Part shown: one piece after another, positions 32,121-43,483 of the stretch
How positions within the stretch are numbered: position 1 is the stretch's first letter
Layout of the letters: each line of letters begins with the position of its first letter
Source: Gnetum montanum
Taxonomy: Eukaryota > Streptophyta > Gnetopsida > Gnetales > Gnetaceae
Assembly (NCBI GenBank): GCA_015680685.1
Contig: MNCI01005236.1
Span: forward strand, 435,275 to 499,274
DNA length: 64,000 nucleotides
Reading direction: 5' to 3'
Position numbers and translations under genes: made by a program
Notes under the pieces: model-generated
The model's input: only the letters and a program-made list of their open reading frames with translations
What the model was told of the DNA's origin: nothing
The model's database searches: none

Positions 32121-33500
32121 CTATTTAGACCAAGCATGTGTACAAAAATACCTATATGTAGTAGCCACTAAACAAGAAGACACTTGGTGGCTCAGAATTG
32201 AAAATGTTACAAAATTTGATTTGATATGAAACTTGTTTAAAAACTTATGATTTTCTACATAAAAAAGTAGATGAAATGGAAGGCATGAAACAAAAGCTTT
32301 CATAATTAGATTATGCATAAGAAGAAGTAATTGATTGGGAAAGCTAGAGATCCTTGATGAACTAGTGTCAAAACTCATTAAGGTAAAAACTTTGGTTGAA
32401 TCTCTATAAAATATGTATATTAAAGAATAAAAAATTGGTGATAATCAATGATTAGATTACAAAAGATTAAAAAAAAGTTTCTTGAAGTGATGAATAAATG
32501 ATCCATAGCTTTTTCTTGGTCATATGATAAGATCATGGGTATTGATCTACATATATGCAACATGACATATACACAAATCCAACCATAAAGCCCAAGTAAT
32601 TACCACAATGCAAGTTGTATACAAAGCTAAAGAAGGTAATAAAGCAAGAAATTGATAGGCTCTTCAAAGATGGATTTATCTACCTAGTTGCTAAGAATGA
32701 ATGGATTAGCATACTTATTATTTTAAAGAAGGATGGTAAATGTAGGATTTGCATTAACTTCAAGCTACTTAACATAGTCATATTCAAGGAACATGATCTA
32801 ATTATTTTGTGGACCAAGTGTTGAATATCATTGTAGAGCACAAATAAGATGAAATTGAAACTTAAATTTTTATTTATGCCTACTAAGATCCTTTGGATCT
32901 ATCAAACTAGTTTTAAAATTTTTTAATGAATTTTTTTAAATTTATAACTCAGTGTGGTCTAGTGAAATAAAATCTATGACTTGGTATTATCAAGCCAAGA
33001 CTCTTACCATAAATACTATAGTTTTTTGAATGGCTATATTAGGTACAATTAAATTTAGATAGCTCTAGAAGACCAAACCACAACCATTTTCATGTATCTT
33101 TGGGGAACTTTTGCATACAAAAGGATGCCTTTTGACCTATGCAATTCTCCTACAACATTTTAATACCTAGTTCTAAACATCCTTCAAAAAAAGATTAGTA
33201 GTGGGATAGAAGTGTTAATTGATCCACCTATAGATCAAATTTTGAGTTGACATTAGATAGATTGAAACAAGTGCTTCAATGTTGTGTAGAAATAAAGTTA
33301 AAGTTCAATTAGAAGAAAAGTCACTTGATCATCTAAGAAATCATTTTTTTACAACACAAGATTTTTGAAAAGTGGATTGAGGTGAACCCTAAGAAAATCA
33401 AGATGATCCAAGAAATCATGTAAAGATCTCAAATCATCAACAATGTGAGGTCATTCTTTATTCATAAAAAGGTCTATGAATGCTTCATTCAAAATTTATA
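32121..33500 (+). pseudogene. Element G reverse transcriptase (broken, with a small insertion)
   Basis: About 32,615-32,820 encodes KKVIKQEIDRLFKDGFIY, ILKKDGKCRICINFKLLNI and FKEHDLI, a decayed version of the (K/E)EI..L...GFIYPI..W.SPLVIV.KK.GKWxVC(I/V)(N/D)FRLLN block. After a 161-base insertion (32,847-33,007) it continues YYSFLNGYIRYN and FMYLWGTFAYKRMPFDLCNSP. The catalytic YxDD-type box near 33,200 is not preserved (IEVLIDP). The 32,121-32,600 part is the protease-RT linker, with weak similarity to H 38,900-39,350. Confidence 0.65.
32847..33007. mobile_element. 161-base AT-rich insertion with possible 8-base TSD
   Basis: It interrupts G's RT between VEHK and YYSFLNGY, where H, E and B are contiguous. 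It is flanked by CACAAATA (32,839-32,846) and CATAAATA (33,008-33,015), a 7/8 match. An 8-base target duplication is typical of hAT-type elements and MITEs, but I cannot see clear terminal inverted repeats. An internal tggtctagtg resembles a tRNA-type A box, so a SINE fragment is the alternative. Confidence 0.4.
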
Positions 33501-34180
33501 TAAGATTGCTAAATCATTGGCTAATCTGGTAAAGAAGAATGTTTCATTCATTTATATTGATAAATGCAAATAGTTCTTCAAGATGTTGAAGAAAAGCTCA
33601 TGAGTACTTCTATTCTACAAGTTCTTAATTGATCTATGTCTTGGATGTGGTACTAATGTACATGGATAATAAAAAATGTCCATATTACATCCATTGTAGC
33701 ATTATAGATGTACAATTTCATTACACCACCATAGAAAAGGAGTTGATGATGGTGGTGTGTATGCTTAAGAAATTTAATAGTATGTGCTTGGATACCTAAT
33801 ATTTATGCACACTAATCACAATGCAATTATATTCTTAATGAACAAACTAGTAATGAATATTTAGATTATATAGTGACTCTTCATATTGTAGGAATTTAAC
33901 ATCACCATGATGTATGAGAAAGGGATAAAAAATGTTGTTAAAAATCATTTATCTTGAGTATAATTATATCATGAGGTTGATGAAGAGTTATTTTTAATCA
34001 ATTCCCAACTAAAATTTTGTTTGCAATGACAATATCAATCTTATCTTTAGTAACCACTCCTTAATTTTTTGGTTATTTCATGTACTTGATAGAACAAAAA
34101 GTTTCATCTAATTAGGGTAAAAAAATAACCCAACAATTTTTTTACCAAGTCAAGCACTAGATGAAGATTAGTGAAAATTT
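33501..34180 (+). pseudogene. Element G RNase H region (strongly decayed)
   Basis: Faint similarity to H: CGTNVHG near 33,650, YVLGYLIFMHTNHNAI near 33,780-33,830, and MYEKGIKNVVKNHLS near 33,910-33,955, equivalent to the ..LKNVVANHLSQLRW linker. Catalytic residues cannot be placed with confidence. The position between RT and integrase supports the call. Confidence 0.5.
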
Positions 34181-34721
34181 CTATAAAATCTATTTTAATG
34201 GCTTAGTATATTAGTGTGTACTAGAAGAGAATTGAGGATTTTCTAAGATTCCTATGATGGAACATGTGGAGGCCACTATGTAGGAAGATGTGCAACCATT
34301 CAAATTCTAATAGCTAGTTATTTCTATCCTACTCTATTTGAGGATGTACAAAAGTTCTACTAATCTTGTGAACACCATCAATGACATGATGAAATATTTA
34401 CATGTTTTGAGATACCAAAATAGTGGATCTAATCACTATAGCTTCTTGATAACTAGAGAATTAACATTTTGGGTTCCATTCCACCAACGTCAAATGGAAA
34501 AGCTTACATCATTGTTATTATTAACTATTGTATGAAATGAGTAGAAGTCATAGTTGTAACTTAGTATATAATAGTCATGATTACGAAATATTTTAAGCAT
34601 TCTACAGTTGATAGGTTTGGCATAACTAGATCTCTAATTTCTGATAATGGAACCTATTTTATAAGCTTTCCATAAAGACCTAATTCAATGCTTAGGGGTA
34701 GAACACAAATAGACCAGACAT
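34181..34721 (+). pseudogene. Element G integrase (truncated)
   Basis: It starts with the zinc-binding region (EHVEATM.., near 34,255) and continues to SDNGTYF near 34,635, the second catalytic Asp region. It then breaks off at 34,721 where element H begins. The sequence between is full of stops and shifts. The remainder of G would lie beyond the right end of H, outside the window. Confidence 0.6.
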
Positions 34722-35716
34722 TCATGAGTGTCAAAGTGTCGTGTTGACAAGCCTCCATCAATGGGGCCTTGTTTGTGTGGTGTTGCCTTGTTGACATGGC
34801 TAAATCGACATAGCATCTGCTACATCTACGTGGCCCTGTTTATGTGGTGTTGCCCTGTTGACGGGGCTACATCAACATAACATCTGCTACATCTATGGGG
34901 CCCTATCTATGTAGCCTTAGAGAAAAAACTATAAATATGAGCTCCCAACCATGTTTATGGGTGTTAGAGTCATAGTGGTAGCCAAACTCTTGTAGTTTTT
35001 ACATTTAAAATTTAGAATATTTTCTTGAGTGCCCATAGCAGGAATCATTGAGTATGCAGATCTTTATTCGAGCACTGCTGTACCTGAGCACGATAGTGTG
35101 TATGCCAATAAAGATGAGCTTCTTGATATACCTTGCAACATTTTAGATAATTTAGATATTTATTCATGCTTTTAATGCTTTTAGTTATTTATTTGGTGTT
35201 TTCCAGTACTTAAGCTAATTAAGTAATTAATTAAGATAAGCTAGATAGATTAAATACATAAGTATGATTGGTTTGATTGTAACACATATTTGCTTGGTAA
35301 TCCCAGTAGCATTATTACTTGGTGCACCCAATAGTGTAGTGCTTGGTAACCTACCAGTGGATACATAGGTTCAGGACATGTATAGAAAGTGAGACCGGAT
35401 GCTTATGTTAGGACTAGTTGAAGATTAGTTAAATAGTTAGATTAAATTAGTTCTCAATCTACTCGATTTCTCTTTTTCAGTATCAAAACCATAAAACATA
35501 AAATGACAAAAATCATATGCCTCAATTACACTTAACCATACCATTTTAATTTAGAAGTGTAATCAGGAAGACAACAAATGATCATTAAGACAAGGTTCAC
35601 TTCCTAGAAGACTAGTGCACTAGAAACTCGAGAGTTCATAGAATTCAACCAGATCACGCATGAATGATTTGTGATTCTTATGGTTGGGCATAGGGGTACC
35701 TCTTCACTGCTCATCA
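34722..35716 (+). repeat. Element H 5' LTR
   Basis: About 995 bases: catgagtgtcaaagtg..ctgctcatca, in the same family as the B and E LTRs read on the other strand. TATAAATA is at 34,930-34,937. U3 (34,740-34,920) contains two long direct repeats of the (ggccttgtttgtgtggtgttgccttgttgac..acatctgctacatct) kind, about 65-70 bases each. Confidence 0.8.
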
Positions 35717-35717
35717 T

Positions 35718-35735
35718 TGGCATTGTTACTAGGGA
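35718..35735 (+). other. Element H primer-binding site (tRNA-Asp type, decayed)
   Basis: tggcattgttactaggga, two bases after the LTR end. Compared with TGGCGCCGTTGCCGGGGA, the differences are mostly transitions. The stretch 35,736-36,025 is an untranslated leader with no gene. Confidence 0.7.
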
Positions 35736-36025
35736 CTCTATTTGTTGAAACATGTGCTATCTAGATTTAGTGGATATTATTAATATTTTTGGATGAACCC
35801 CAAGGTCAACATCATTTCCAATTAATATAACTACAAAGGCATACTAATATTTTATTTGTTTTGCAAAATTTATTCTTCTTCTCATAGCTGAAATGATACA
35901 CAACGACTGGTCCCACAAGAGTGAAAAGTGATATATGCTCATCTAGATGAGTATGTGCCTAATTTCACCTTCATCCTACATTAGGATGAGCAACTATGAT
36001 GGCATGATATGGAAGGAAACATTGT

Positions 36026-38172
36026 AATGCCTCCCAAGTGATCTATGTCCAAGATGCTACTTCAAACTTTGAAGAAGTTAGACATCTCAAATTTTCAAGA
36101 GGAATACATTGTGCATGGTTATGACACTCGAGACTACCATCCCATTGGAACACAATGCAGGCGAGATTAGCATCAGGAGAGGAATCATGAAGATGCAAAG
36201 GGGAAACGGTTCACAAATTCCTTATTCCTACTAAACAAAGATAATGAGGATCCTCCCTTTGAGGGCTCTCAACATGGAGATTCTCCACCTTTTGTTGCTA
36301 GTTATGAGGGTATGACCTTGAATCTGTAGTCTACTATCAATAGTTTGGGTTCAAGAAAAGATGGCAGTTAAGGTAAGGGATCAAACAAGCATAAAGATGA
36401 TAGGAAAACTAATGAATGTGGCCATGATAACCAAAGTGAATTAGTAAATATCATGGTGGAGGTAGTCCTCCTTCCTCTTCATCCTCTTCATCTACATCTA
36501 CTTCTTCTTCCTCTTCTAATTCTGAAAGACACTTCAGAAGGAACAACTATGATGGAGGTGAGTAGAGAGGCAATAATACTAATCGCCATGTCCATAATAA
36601 TCAAAGGGGTAACAAAGGACATCATTAGGGACAATGAAATAATGATGATGATGAGCCTTTGTTGGAAACTTGAAGCATGCTTAACATTGTAGAAGTACTC
36701 AAGATTCTAACTGGGCACGTGAAAGATAGTTAGATCAAGCACTTAGATATGAACAATATTCCAAGATTTAATGGGGGATATAAATCTAATTTGCAAAACC
36801 ATCTACAAGTATTTCATGATGCCTGCACTTTATAGAACATTGAAAACATTTAGTAGGAACTGAAGCTATTCCCTAGGACACTCATTAAGGAAGCAAAAGG
36901 CTGGTACTAGTCTGTGGAGCTAGAATCTATCTGCCAATGGAGTATAATGCTCGAGCTATTCAATGATAAATATCAAACATACTCTAGAGTGTCTAATTTG
37001 AGAAGGCAAATCCAAGGTTAGAAATAAGGAACACATGAACCCTTGGATGCTATCATGGATAGATACTATTCTCTCTTACATCGTTTTCCTAGCCATGGTT
37101 ATTCTTAGAGGAAACAACTCCACCACATCATAGGTGGGTTTTGAGTAGAAACTAGAAGAACTCTTGGGGTTTATGCCCAAGGGAGATTGTTTGAACTAAG
37201 AGTTCATCAAAGATAAAGGCTGATAGAATAGGTTACTAAAGAAGAAGGTGAGTTGCAAAAAAATGAAAGTGCAAAAGAATATAATGGGATTCTTCCATCA
37301 GGAAAAAGAAAGTTTGATTCTGTGATGAGGAGGAGTCACCACTTGACGAAGTGGTGAACAGGAAAACCTTGCCCACCCAAAAATATATTTATGATACTTT
37401 GGTAGAGGTTGATAAATTATGGAACTTTTTGGAGGAAAAATTCCAAACTACTACGAAGATTTTTGAAGAATCCAAGGAACAAAATAGTGATCATATCTGC
37501 AAGAGGCAAAAAGAAGCTGAACATGCCTACTAGAGAGGCAAGGGAAAAGTTGTTGTAGTAGAAGAAGTTTTGAAGATAGACTCTGATAATGACATTGGTT
37601 GTCACATTTGTTAGTATGAACATCCTAAGGGATGTTGCCCTGTGGTGTCACACTTATAAGAGTTTGGGATGTATGTGTTGAATCTTCGACTAGCATGGAG
37701 GCAAGCACCTAGACGATTGCCTTATTCTCAAGGTAATTCAAGGTAGTTTCACTAGCAACAATAAGCTTACTACCTAAGTGAAGCTCCACCACAACCATAT
37801 GAAAAATATCAATAGTGGCACCAACCACAGTCATGGAGAATGCCACCGCCAAGACAACCGTACCCTTATAGGCAAGTAAATACATGTGGGTACTATGTTT
37901 AGCAACCTGTTTCCATGAAGCTCTGCAAGCCACACCTCATTCTAGCATCACTCTTATCCTCCAGAGTACCATCAAACTCATTCACCATCTACTCAAGGAA
38001 AGCACCCATATCCATATCACCCTTCACATTCATCTACACACATCCCTCCACCCTCAACCCAATTACCTCCTATTCCGTCCATGCAAGACGAAATTACCCC
38101 ATAGCCACAGAAATGAAATGTTATGAGGGCTATACATTCACAGCTAGCCTTCTAGCTGAGTGGTTCAGATAA
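36026..38172 (+). pseudogene. Element H gag (broken)
   Basis: The start ATG 36,026 lies in the conserved aaacattgtaATGCC context. Order: N-terminal region; a Ser/Asn/Asp-rich low-complexity part (36,440-36,680); the capsid-like segment NIPRFNGGYKSNLQNHLQVFHDACT (36,750-36,830), SNLRRQIQG, EPLDAIMDRYYSLLH and GVYAQGRLFELRVHQ (to about 37,210); a helical part; then a knuckle CHIC*YEHPKGCC (37,600-37,641, CX2CX3HX4C) with an internal stop; and a Pro/Gln/Tyr-rich tail. Stops are mostly TAG. The domain order equals that of C's gag. Confidence 0.75.
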
Positions 38173-38960
38173 TTGATCTAGAAAAAAACCATTTTTTTGA
38201 TCCAATAGTCTTCCCAAACACTCACAACCTAATGTGGATAGTGCCTTGTATCTCCAACACCCTCATCCTCTACGTCCAACATGTTCAAGTATCCTTCAAA
38301 CAAAATGCCACCTGAGATTTGCCCTATGATGTTAACTCATGATATTTCTAATTGGATCAAGGTTGACAATCTTCCCATGAAAACATCTGACCCAAGAAGT
38401 CCTCTTATTTACTTATAGATTGTTGGACATGAGCCATTCAAGGCTCTTTTTAATTTTGGTTCTAGTGTCAGTATCATCTCCCATGACATGTACAAGGCCT
38501 AGAACCTACCACCTCTCAAGGAGAGAAACATCCATTTGGAATTGGTAGACCAATCAATCATTGTTCCTTTGGAATTAGTGGAGGACATTGTGACCATAGT
38601 TTGTGGGTAGTTCTTTCGTGTCAAGTTTTTTGTGATCAAGGTACAAAACTACAAGGGCGACTTTCCCATCATTATGGAAAGGACTTGGTTAAGTACAATT
38701 TGTGCATGAATGGGCATAAGGGACCTCTCCTTGAAAATATCCAAGGATAATGAATTTGAATGACTAGAGAAGAAATGTGTTCTATGCATCATGTGCAGTG
38801 ATATGGGTGCAATTGCATACAGAAAATATAGTTCATTAAGAGTACATTCATTAAAGCATGTAATTAGTGTGCACATGAAATAGATATTCAAAACTACCTA
38901 TACGCAACAACCACAAAATAGGAGGGCACCCAGTGGTTGATGGCTGACTCTAAAAGTAGC
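38173..38960 (+). pseudogene. Element H protease (active-site Asp lost)
   Basis: SPLIYLQIVGHEPFKALF is followed by NFGSSVSIISHDMYKA. The retropepsin active-site triad D(S/T)G reads NFG at 38,452-38,460, so the catalytic Asp is Asn. It continues NIHLELVDQSIIVPLELVED and GDFPIIMERTWLS, the flap and C-terminal strands. An extended region matching B runs to about 38,960. Confidence 0.75.
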
Positions 38961-39960
38961 ACACTATGCATCAAACCTACTGAGAGCTTGACATATGCTT
39001 ATGTTAAAGACATGGATGAACTTGAACAAGTTCATCACCAACTCTTTAATGATGAAGATGATGATACCTATTGGGAAGATTTGATAATCCCTAATAATTT
39101 CAAGTAGGAGCCCCTAGAGTTAAAAAATCTACTAGCTTGCATGGAGGATGCATTTTTAAATAATAGCAAGCCAGTTATAATCAATGAAAATCTTGCTCTT
39201 GAATAAAAAGATAAGCTGTTGCAAGTCATCAACAAATGATTAATAACCTTTGCTTAGTCATATGTTGAACTGACAAGAATTAATTCAAGGATATGCCAAA
39301 ATCATATGTACATTGACCTAGCCATGAAGCTAACAAGGTAGTTGTAGAGGCAGCTAAACCTCAAATTAAAGTAGATTGTCAAGGAGGAAATAAAACAACT
39401 CTGCAAGGCAGGGTTCATCTATCCCATCATGGATAGTAAGTGGGTTAGCCCACTTGTAATTGTGCTAAAGAAAGGTGGCAAGTGGTAAGTCTGCATCAAT
39501 TTTAGACTGTTGAACATGGAAACTTTTAAAGATCATTTTCCATTGCCATTTGTGGACCAAGTGTTGGACACTACTACTAGGCATTACTATTATAGCTTCT
39601 TGGATGGTTATAGTGGCTATAACCAAATCTACATTGCACTAGAAGATCAGGCCAAGATAACATTTATGAGTCCCTATGGGGATCTTTACATACTATAAGA
39701 TGCCATTTGGTCTATGCAATGCCCCTATAATATTTCAATTCCCCTAAAATATTTCAATGCCTAGTCCTTAGTAGTTTTCAATAGCAGATTGGTAGTTGGG
39801 TAGAATTCTTTATGGATGACTTCTCTACCTATGGGGCTACATTTGACCAAGCCCTAGATTGCCTTGAGTAGGTACTGAAAAGATGTTTTGAAATAAACCT
39901 TAGGCTCAATTAGTAAGAAATCCATTTAATGTTCTAGAAAGGCATAGTACTAGGACACAT
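38961..39960 (+). pseudogene. Element H reverse transcriptase (catalytic FMDD kept)
   Basis: IVKEEIKQLCKAGFIYPIMD (39,380), SKWVSPLVIVLKKGGKW, CINFRLLNMETFKDHFPLPF, VDQVLDTTTRHYYYSFLDGY and SGYNQIYIALEDQAKITFMS follow in order. After a frameshift comes the catalytic box EFFMDDFSTYG, with FMDD at 39,809-39,820, and then ATFDQALDCLE. The DHFPLPF/FLDGYSGYNQI/PEDQ wording is characteristic of the Athila/Tat group. A short 22-base duplication (39,730-39,765) and several stops disrupt it. Confidence 0.85.
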
Positions 39961-40640
39961 AATTACTTAGTTAGGGATTTAGGTAGACCCAGAAAAGATA
40001 AGGATCATCTAAGGAATCACACGCAAACTAGAGATAGTCAAAGATATCTGATCATTCCTTGGACATACTGCTTACTATTAATAATTCATAGAGAGTTTCT
40101 CTAGGATTGCAAAGTCATTGGTTGAGCTTACAAAGAAAGATGATTGATTTGTCTAGACCAAGAAGTGTGAATATGCATTTTAACTACTAAACGAAAAGCT
40201 TGTAGAGACTTCAATTCTACAAGCACTAGACTGGTCTAGGCCATTTCATATAATGATAGATGCATCTAATTATGCCTTGGGGGCCATGCTTATGTAGCTA
40301 GATGATAAAAAGCATCCATATTACATCCACTGCATAAGCCAAAGCATTGTGGATGGATATTTGAATTAAAACACAATTGAGAAAGAACTAATGGAAGTGG
40401 TGTATGCTCTCGAAAAGTTTAGGTACTACGTGCTTGGTATAAAGTGTTTGTGCACATAGATCACACTACCAGCTACTTCTTGATGAACAAGCCAACAGTG
40501 AGCCCCTGTATCATACAATGGCTCGTGATCTTGTAGGAATTCAATCTCACAATGGGAGATTGAAAAGGGACTAAGAATGTGGTTGCTAACCACCTCTCTC
40601 AGTTAAGATGGGATAATAAAGAGGAGGAGAGTCTGCTTTC
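39961..40640 (+). pseudogene. Element H RNase H (broken)
   Basis: RPFHIMIDASNYALGAML (40,238-40,290) holds the first catalytic Asp. TIEKELMEVVYALEKFRYYVLG (40,372-40,440) holds the Glu motif. The C-terminal linker NVVANHLSQLRWDNKEEESLL follows (about 40,575-40,640). Stops and a frameshift lie between. Confidence 0.8.
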
Positions 40641-41914
40641 TAATCCATTTCTAGATGAACTTCTCTTTACAGGAGCAATAAATAACTAGGTGTCCCCTGA
40701 ACCAAAATGGTATGATGACATCCTCACTTACCTTCTCACTCAGGAGATACCACAAGATTTGGACTTCAGGAAGAAATAATAGTTTTTTCATTGGGAAAAG
40801 TACTTCATGGAAATTAATAGATACCTTTACAAGGTGTGTACCAATGGCCTAGTTCGTTGGTGTTTCCTGATGTAGATCAAATGCACACTTTCCAAGATGC
40901 TCACGAAGGCCCTTGTGGAGGCCACTATGTAAGGAGATGCACAACCGTAAAAATCTTAATGATAGAATACTATTGGCGTATAATCTTTAGGAATGTCCAC
41001 TAATTTTTTTGATCTTGTGAGCACTATCAATGAGATGGTGGGATGACTGCATGAATGGAGGATCCTTAATAATGGATTCAACCACTGAAGCCCTTTGACA
41101 TATGGAGAATAGAATTCATGGATCTCATCATAACCATGTCCAATGGAAAGGCGTATATCATCATAGCAATTGACTACTACATCAAATGGGCAGAAGTAGT
41201 AAATATCACTAATTGTACATCATCCACTGTTGTTAGATTTGTACAACAACATGTTGTAAATAGGTTTGGGGTGCCAAATGCACTACTTTCTGACAATGGA
41301 ACTCATTTTATAGGTGCCACATTTTGAAAGTTGATGCAATTCTTGGGGGTTGAACATAAATTAACAACACCATATCACCCCCAAGTCAATGGTCAAGCAA
41401 AAGTCACCAATAGGAAGATTACAAAGATCCTAACAAGGACTATAAGTAAATATAGGAGAGATTGGAGCATAGAACTCAATGATGTTCTTTGTGTTTACTA
41501 CTCAACATGAAAACTTCCTATTGGCTACTCTCCCTATGAGTTGATGTATAGAAGACTTCCAACACTCTTGATTCAGTTTGAGCTCCATACATTTTCAATA
41601 GCCTATGAGTTTAGCACAAAAGCAAAGATTGATCAATCTCAACATGCGAGCTCAAAATCAATTAGTGGCCCTATCTTTGAATGAACTACATAAGGCATAC
41701 AACAAACAACAACATGAACTTAAAATACAAAAAGTAAAATTTCAACTAGGAGATAATGTTCTCTATTGGAACCCCACACTCGTACCTTAGAAGAAAAAAT
41801 TTCAAACATTGTGGGAAGGACCTTATATAATTGATGAAACCTTTTCTTTTAGGTCCATGACTTTAGATGAACCTGAGAGCCCAGATAAAAAGCAATTGAT
41901 CAACATCCAACAAG
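40641..41914 (+). pseudogene. Element H integrase (broken; catalytic Glu replaced)
   Basis: The zinc-binding part HEGPCGGHYVRRCTT..SCEHYQ (40,900-41,035) has lost its last Cys. The core has IIIAIDYYIKWAEVV (41,156-41,200, first Asp), ALLSDNGTHFIGATF (41,283-41,327, second Asp) and PQVNGQAKVTNRKI, with Lys at the catalytic Glu position. The C-terminal domain includes LAQKQRLINLNMRAQNQLVA, VKFQLGDNVLYWNPTLVP and LWEGPYII. At 41,914 the frame is cut by element I and its tail resumes at 50,804. Confidence 0.85.
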
Positions 41915-43470
41915 TGTGATGTCTAAAAATGTCGATGGCTGGAACACAGAGAGGTTGCTGAGCATATAGCCTAACCCTGAATCCTTGTGAGGGTCATGCT
42001 AGAGAAAATGGAAATAGGGTGCCCTAAATGATCTTGTCGATTAGACAGGGGCTTATGTGGTATTAAAACGATCGTGTGTGAAAAGGGTTTGTACTACGTT
42101 ACGCGTGGGCATCGAGTCTAAGTAAGCTAGAGTGTAGCAGGGTGTCTCGGCCTAAGAACAGTGACGTGAATGTGCAAATATGTATGAAAAAGTGAGAAAA
42201 TACAAGTGTTATGCTAAATGCCAAAGAGAAATTCTTGAGAAATGTAATAGAATTTAAGAACAGCAATGCAACACCCCAAAATAGGGAGTGTAGCTAATTC
42301 ACAAAGGGTCTTAAAAGGTACATCGTGTATAATAGGTGCAGTGGAAGCATAGTCATAGCCTCAGTGCTGTCAAGCTATGAAGTCTAGTGCTCACTGTGTT
42401 GAACTGTGTCTATCTAGTTGGTAGCCATGGTGTATCATATGATCTTCAATAAGGCTGCAATGGGGCTACAGTGTACTGTGTGGTGTAGCTATGCTTTTCT
42501 ATCGGTGTGGTGTGCACTGGGTCTCATTTGCCCATGAAGCTAAGTGCTAAGATGCCAAATGGAAGTGCCAACTGCCTCACTGGTGAAAAATGAAAGTCAA
42601 CCCCTCTCCCTCCTCCTGAAACACTAGGGTGCAAGGGTACTTACAAGGCTAGGGTTAGCCCAAAATGTGGATCAAGTGCCACGTGGTAGTTCGGTGGGTG
42701 GGACCACTAGATGCTGACTACTGGGCTTGTTTTGTGTTACACATAGGACACAGGATGTTGTCTGCTACGCTTGTCCCATGTTATGCCTGGAACATGGGAT
42801 GCTGGTTGCTATGCTCATCCCATGTTACACGCAGGACAGAGGACGTTGGCTATTGGGCTTATCCCATGTTACGCGTAGGACACGGGACGCTATCTAGTAT
42901 TCTTGTCCCGTGTTATGGGTGGAACATAGAACACTTGCTACTGGGCTTGTCCCGTGTTACATGTAGGACATGGGACACTGGTTGCTGCGCTTGTCTTGTG
43001 TTACGCATAGGACATAGGATGCTATCTGCTACGTTTGTCCTATGTTACTTGTAGGAAAGGTGACACTGGCTACTGGGCTTGTCCTATGTTATGCATAGGA
43101 CATAGGATGTTGGCTGTTGCACTCATCCCATGTTATGCGCAGGACATGAGACATTGTCTGCTATGCTTATACCATGTTACGCATGAGACACGAGATATTG
43201 GCTGGGTGTGTTAAGCTATGCTACACTACACATCTTGACATGTGTGCTACATTACACTACACTATGTAGCGTGACATGGTGCTACACTACACCATGTGAC
43301 ATTTGTGAAAAAAATTCTATTGTTTTAATAGTTAGAAAAATTTTGCAAATCTGGTAGTTAGAGTTGACCACACGTAACACTTAGAAAAAATTTGGTTAAA
43401 GTGCCATTGTTTTGACACTTAGAAAAATTTGCAGTCAAGATATTGAGACTTGAAATTTTGTGGTGTTTCA
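41915..43470 (-). repeat. Element I 3' LTR (left copy)
   Basis: Plus-strand ends are tgtgatgtctaaaaatg and gtggtgtttca. It is equivalent to 49,283-50,803 and, at both ends, to lone LTR J. It contains a roughly 44-base tandem array (42,705-43,205) and a second, shorter array (43,205-43,305). Open stretches inside it, such as plus 42,665-43,054, are only readings of the repeat. Confidence 0.85.
42705..43205. repeat. 44-base tandem repeat in the left LTR of I, hairpin-forming
   Basis: About 11 units of the form cttgtcccrtgttacgcg + taggacacgggacgctggc + tgctgg. In the best unit (about 42,860-42,892) gtcccrtgt and acacgggac are inverted repeats around a roughly 10-base loop. Alternate units end in ctactggg or tgctacgct, so a double-unit order is visible. 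Confidence 0.8.
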
Positions 43471-43483
43471 ATGGCCTCTCTTT

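Noticed and set aside
34722-34920. Tandem direct repeats as a separate satellite
   Set aside because: They fall inside the U3 of element H's LTR and match the gatgaggcc-type U3 repeats of B and E.
42665-43054. 129-codon plus-strand open stretch with Trp/Cys/His repeats
   Set aside because: It is a translation of the 44-base LTR tandem repeat; the right LTR gives a similar stretch (50,048-50,452). It has no start context and no relatives outside the LTR.
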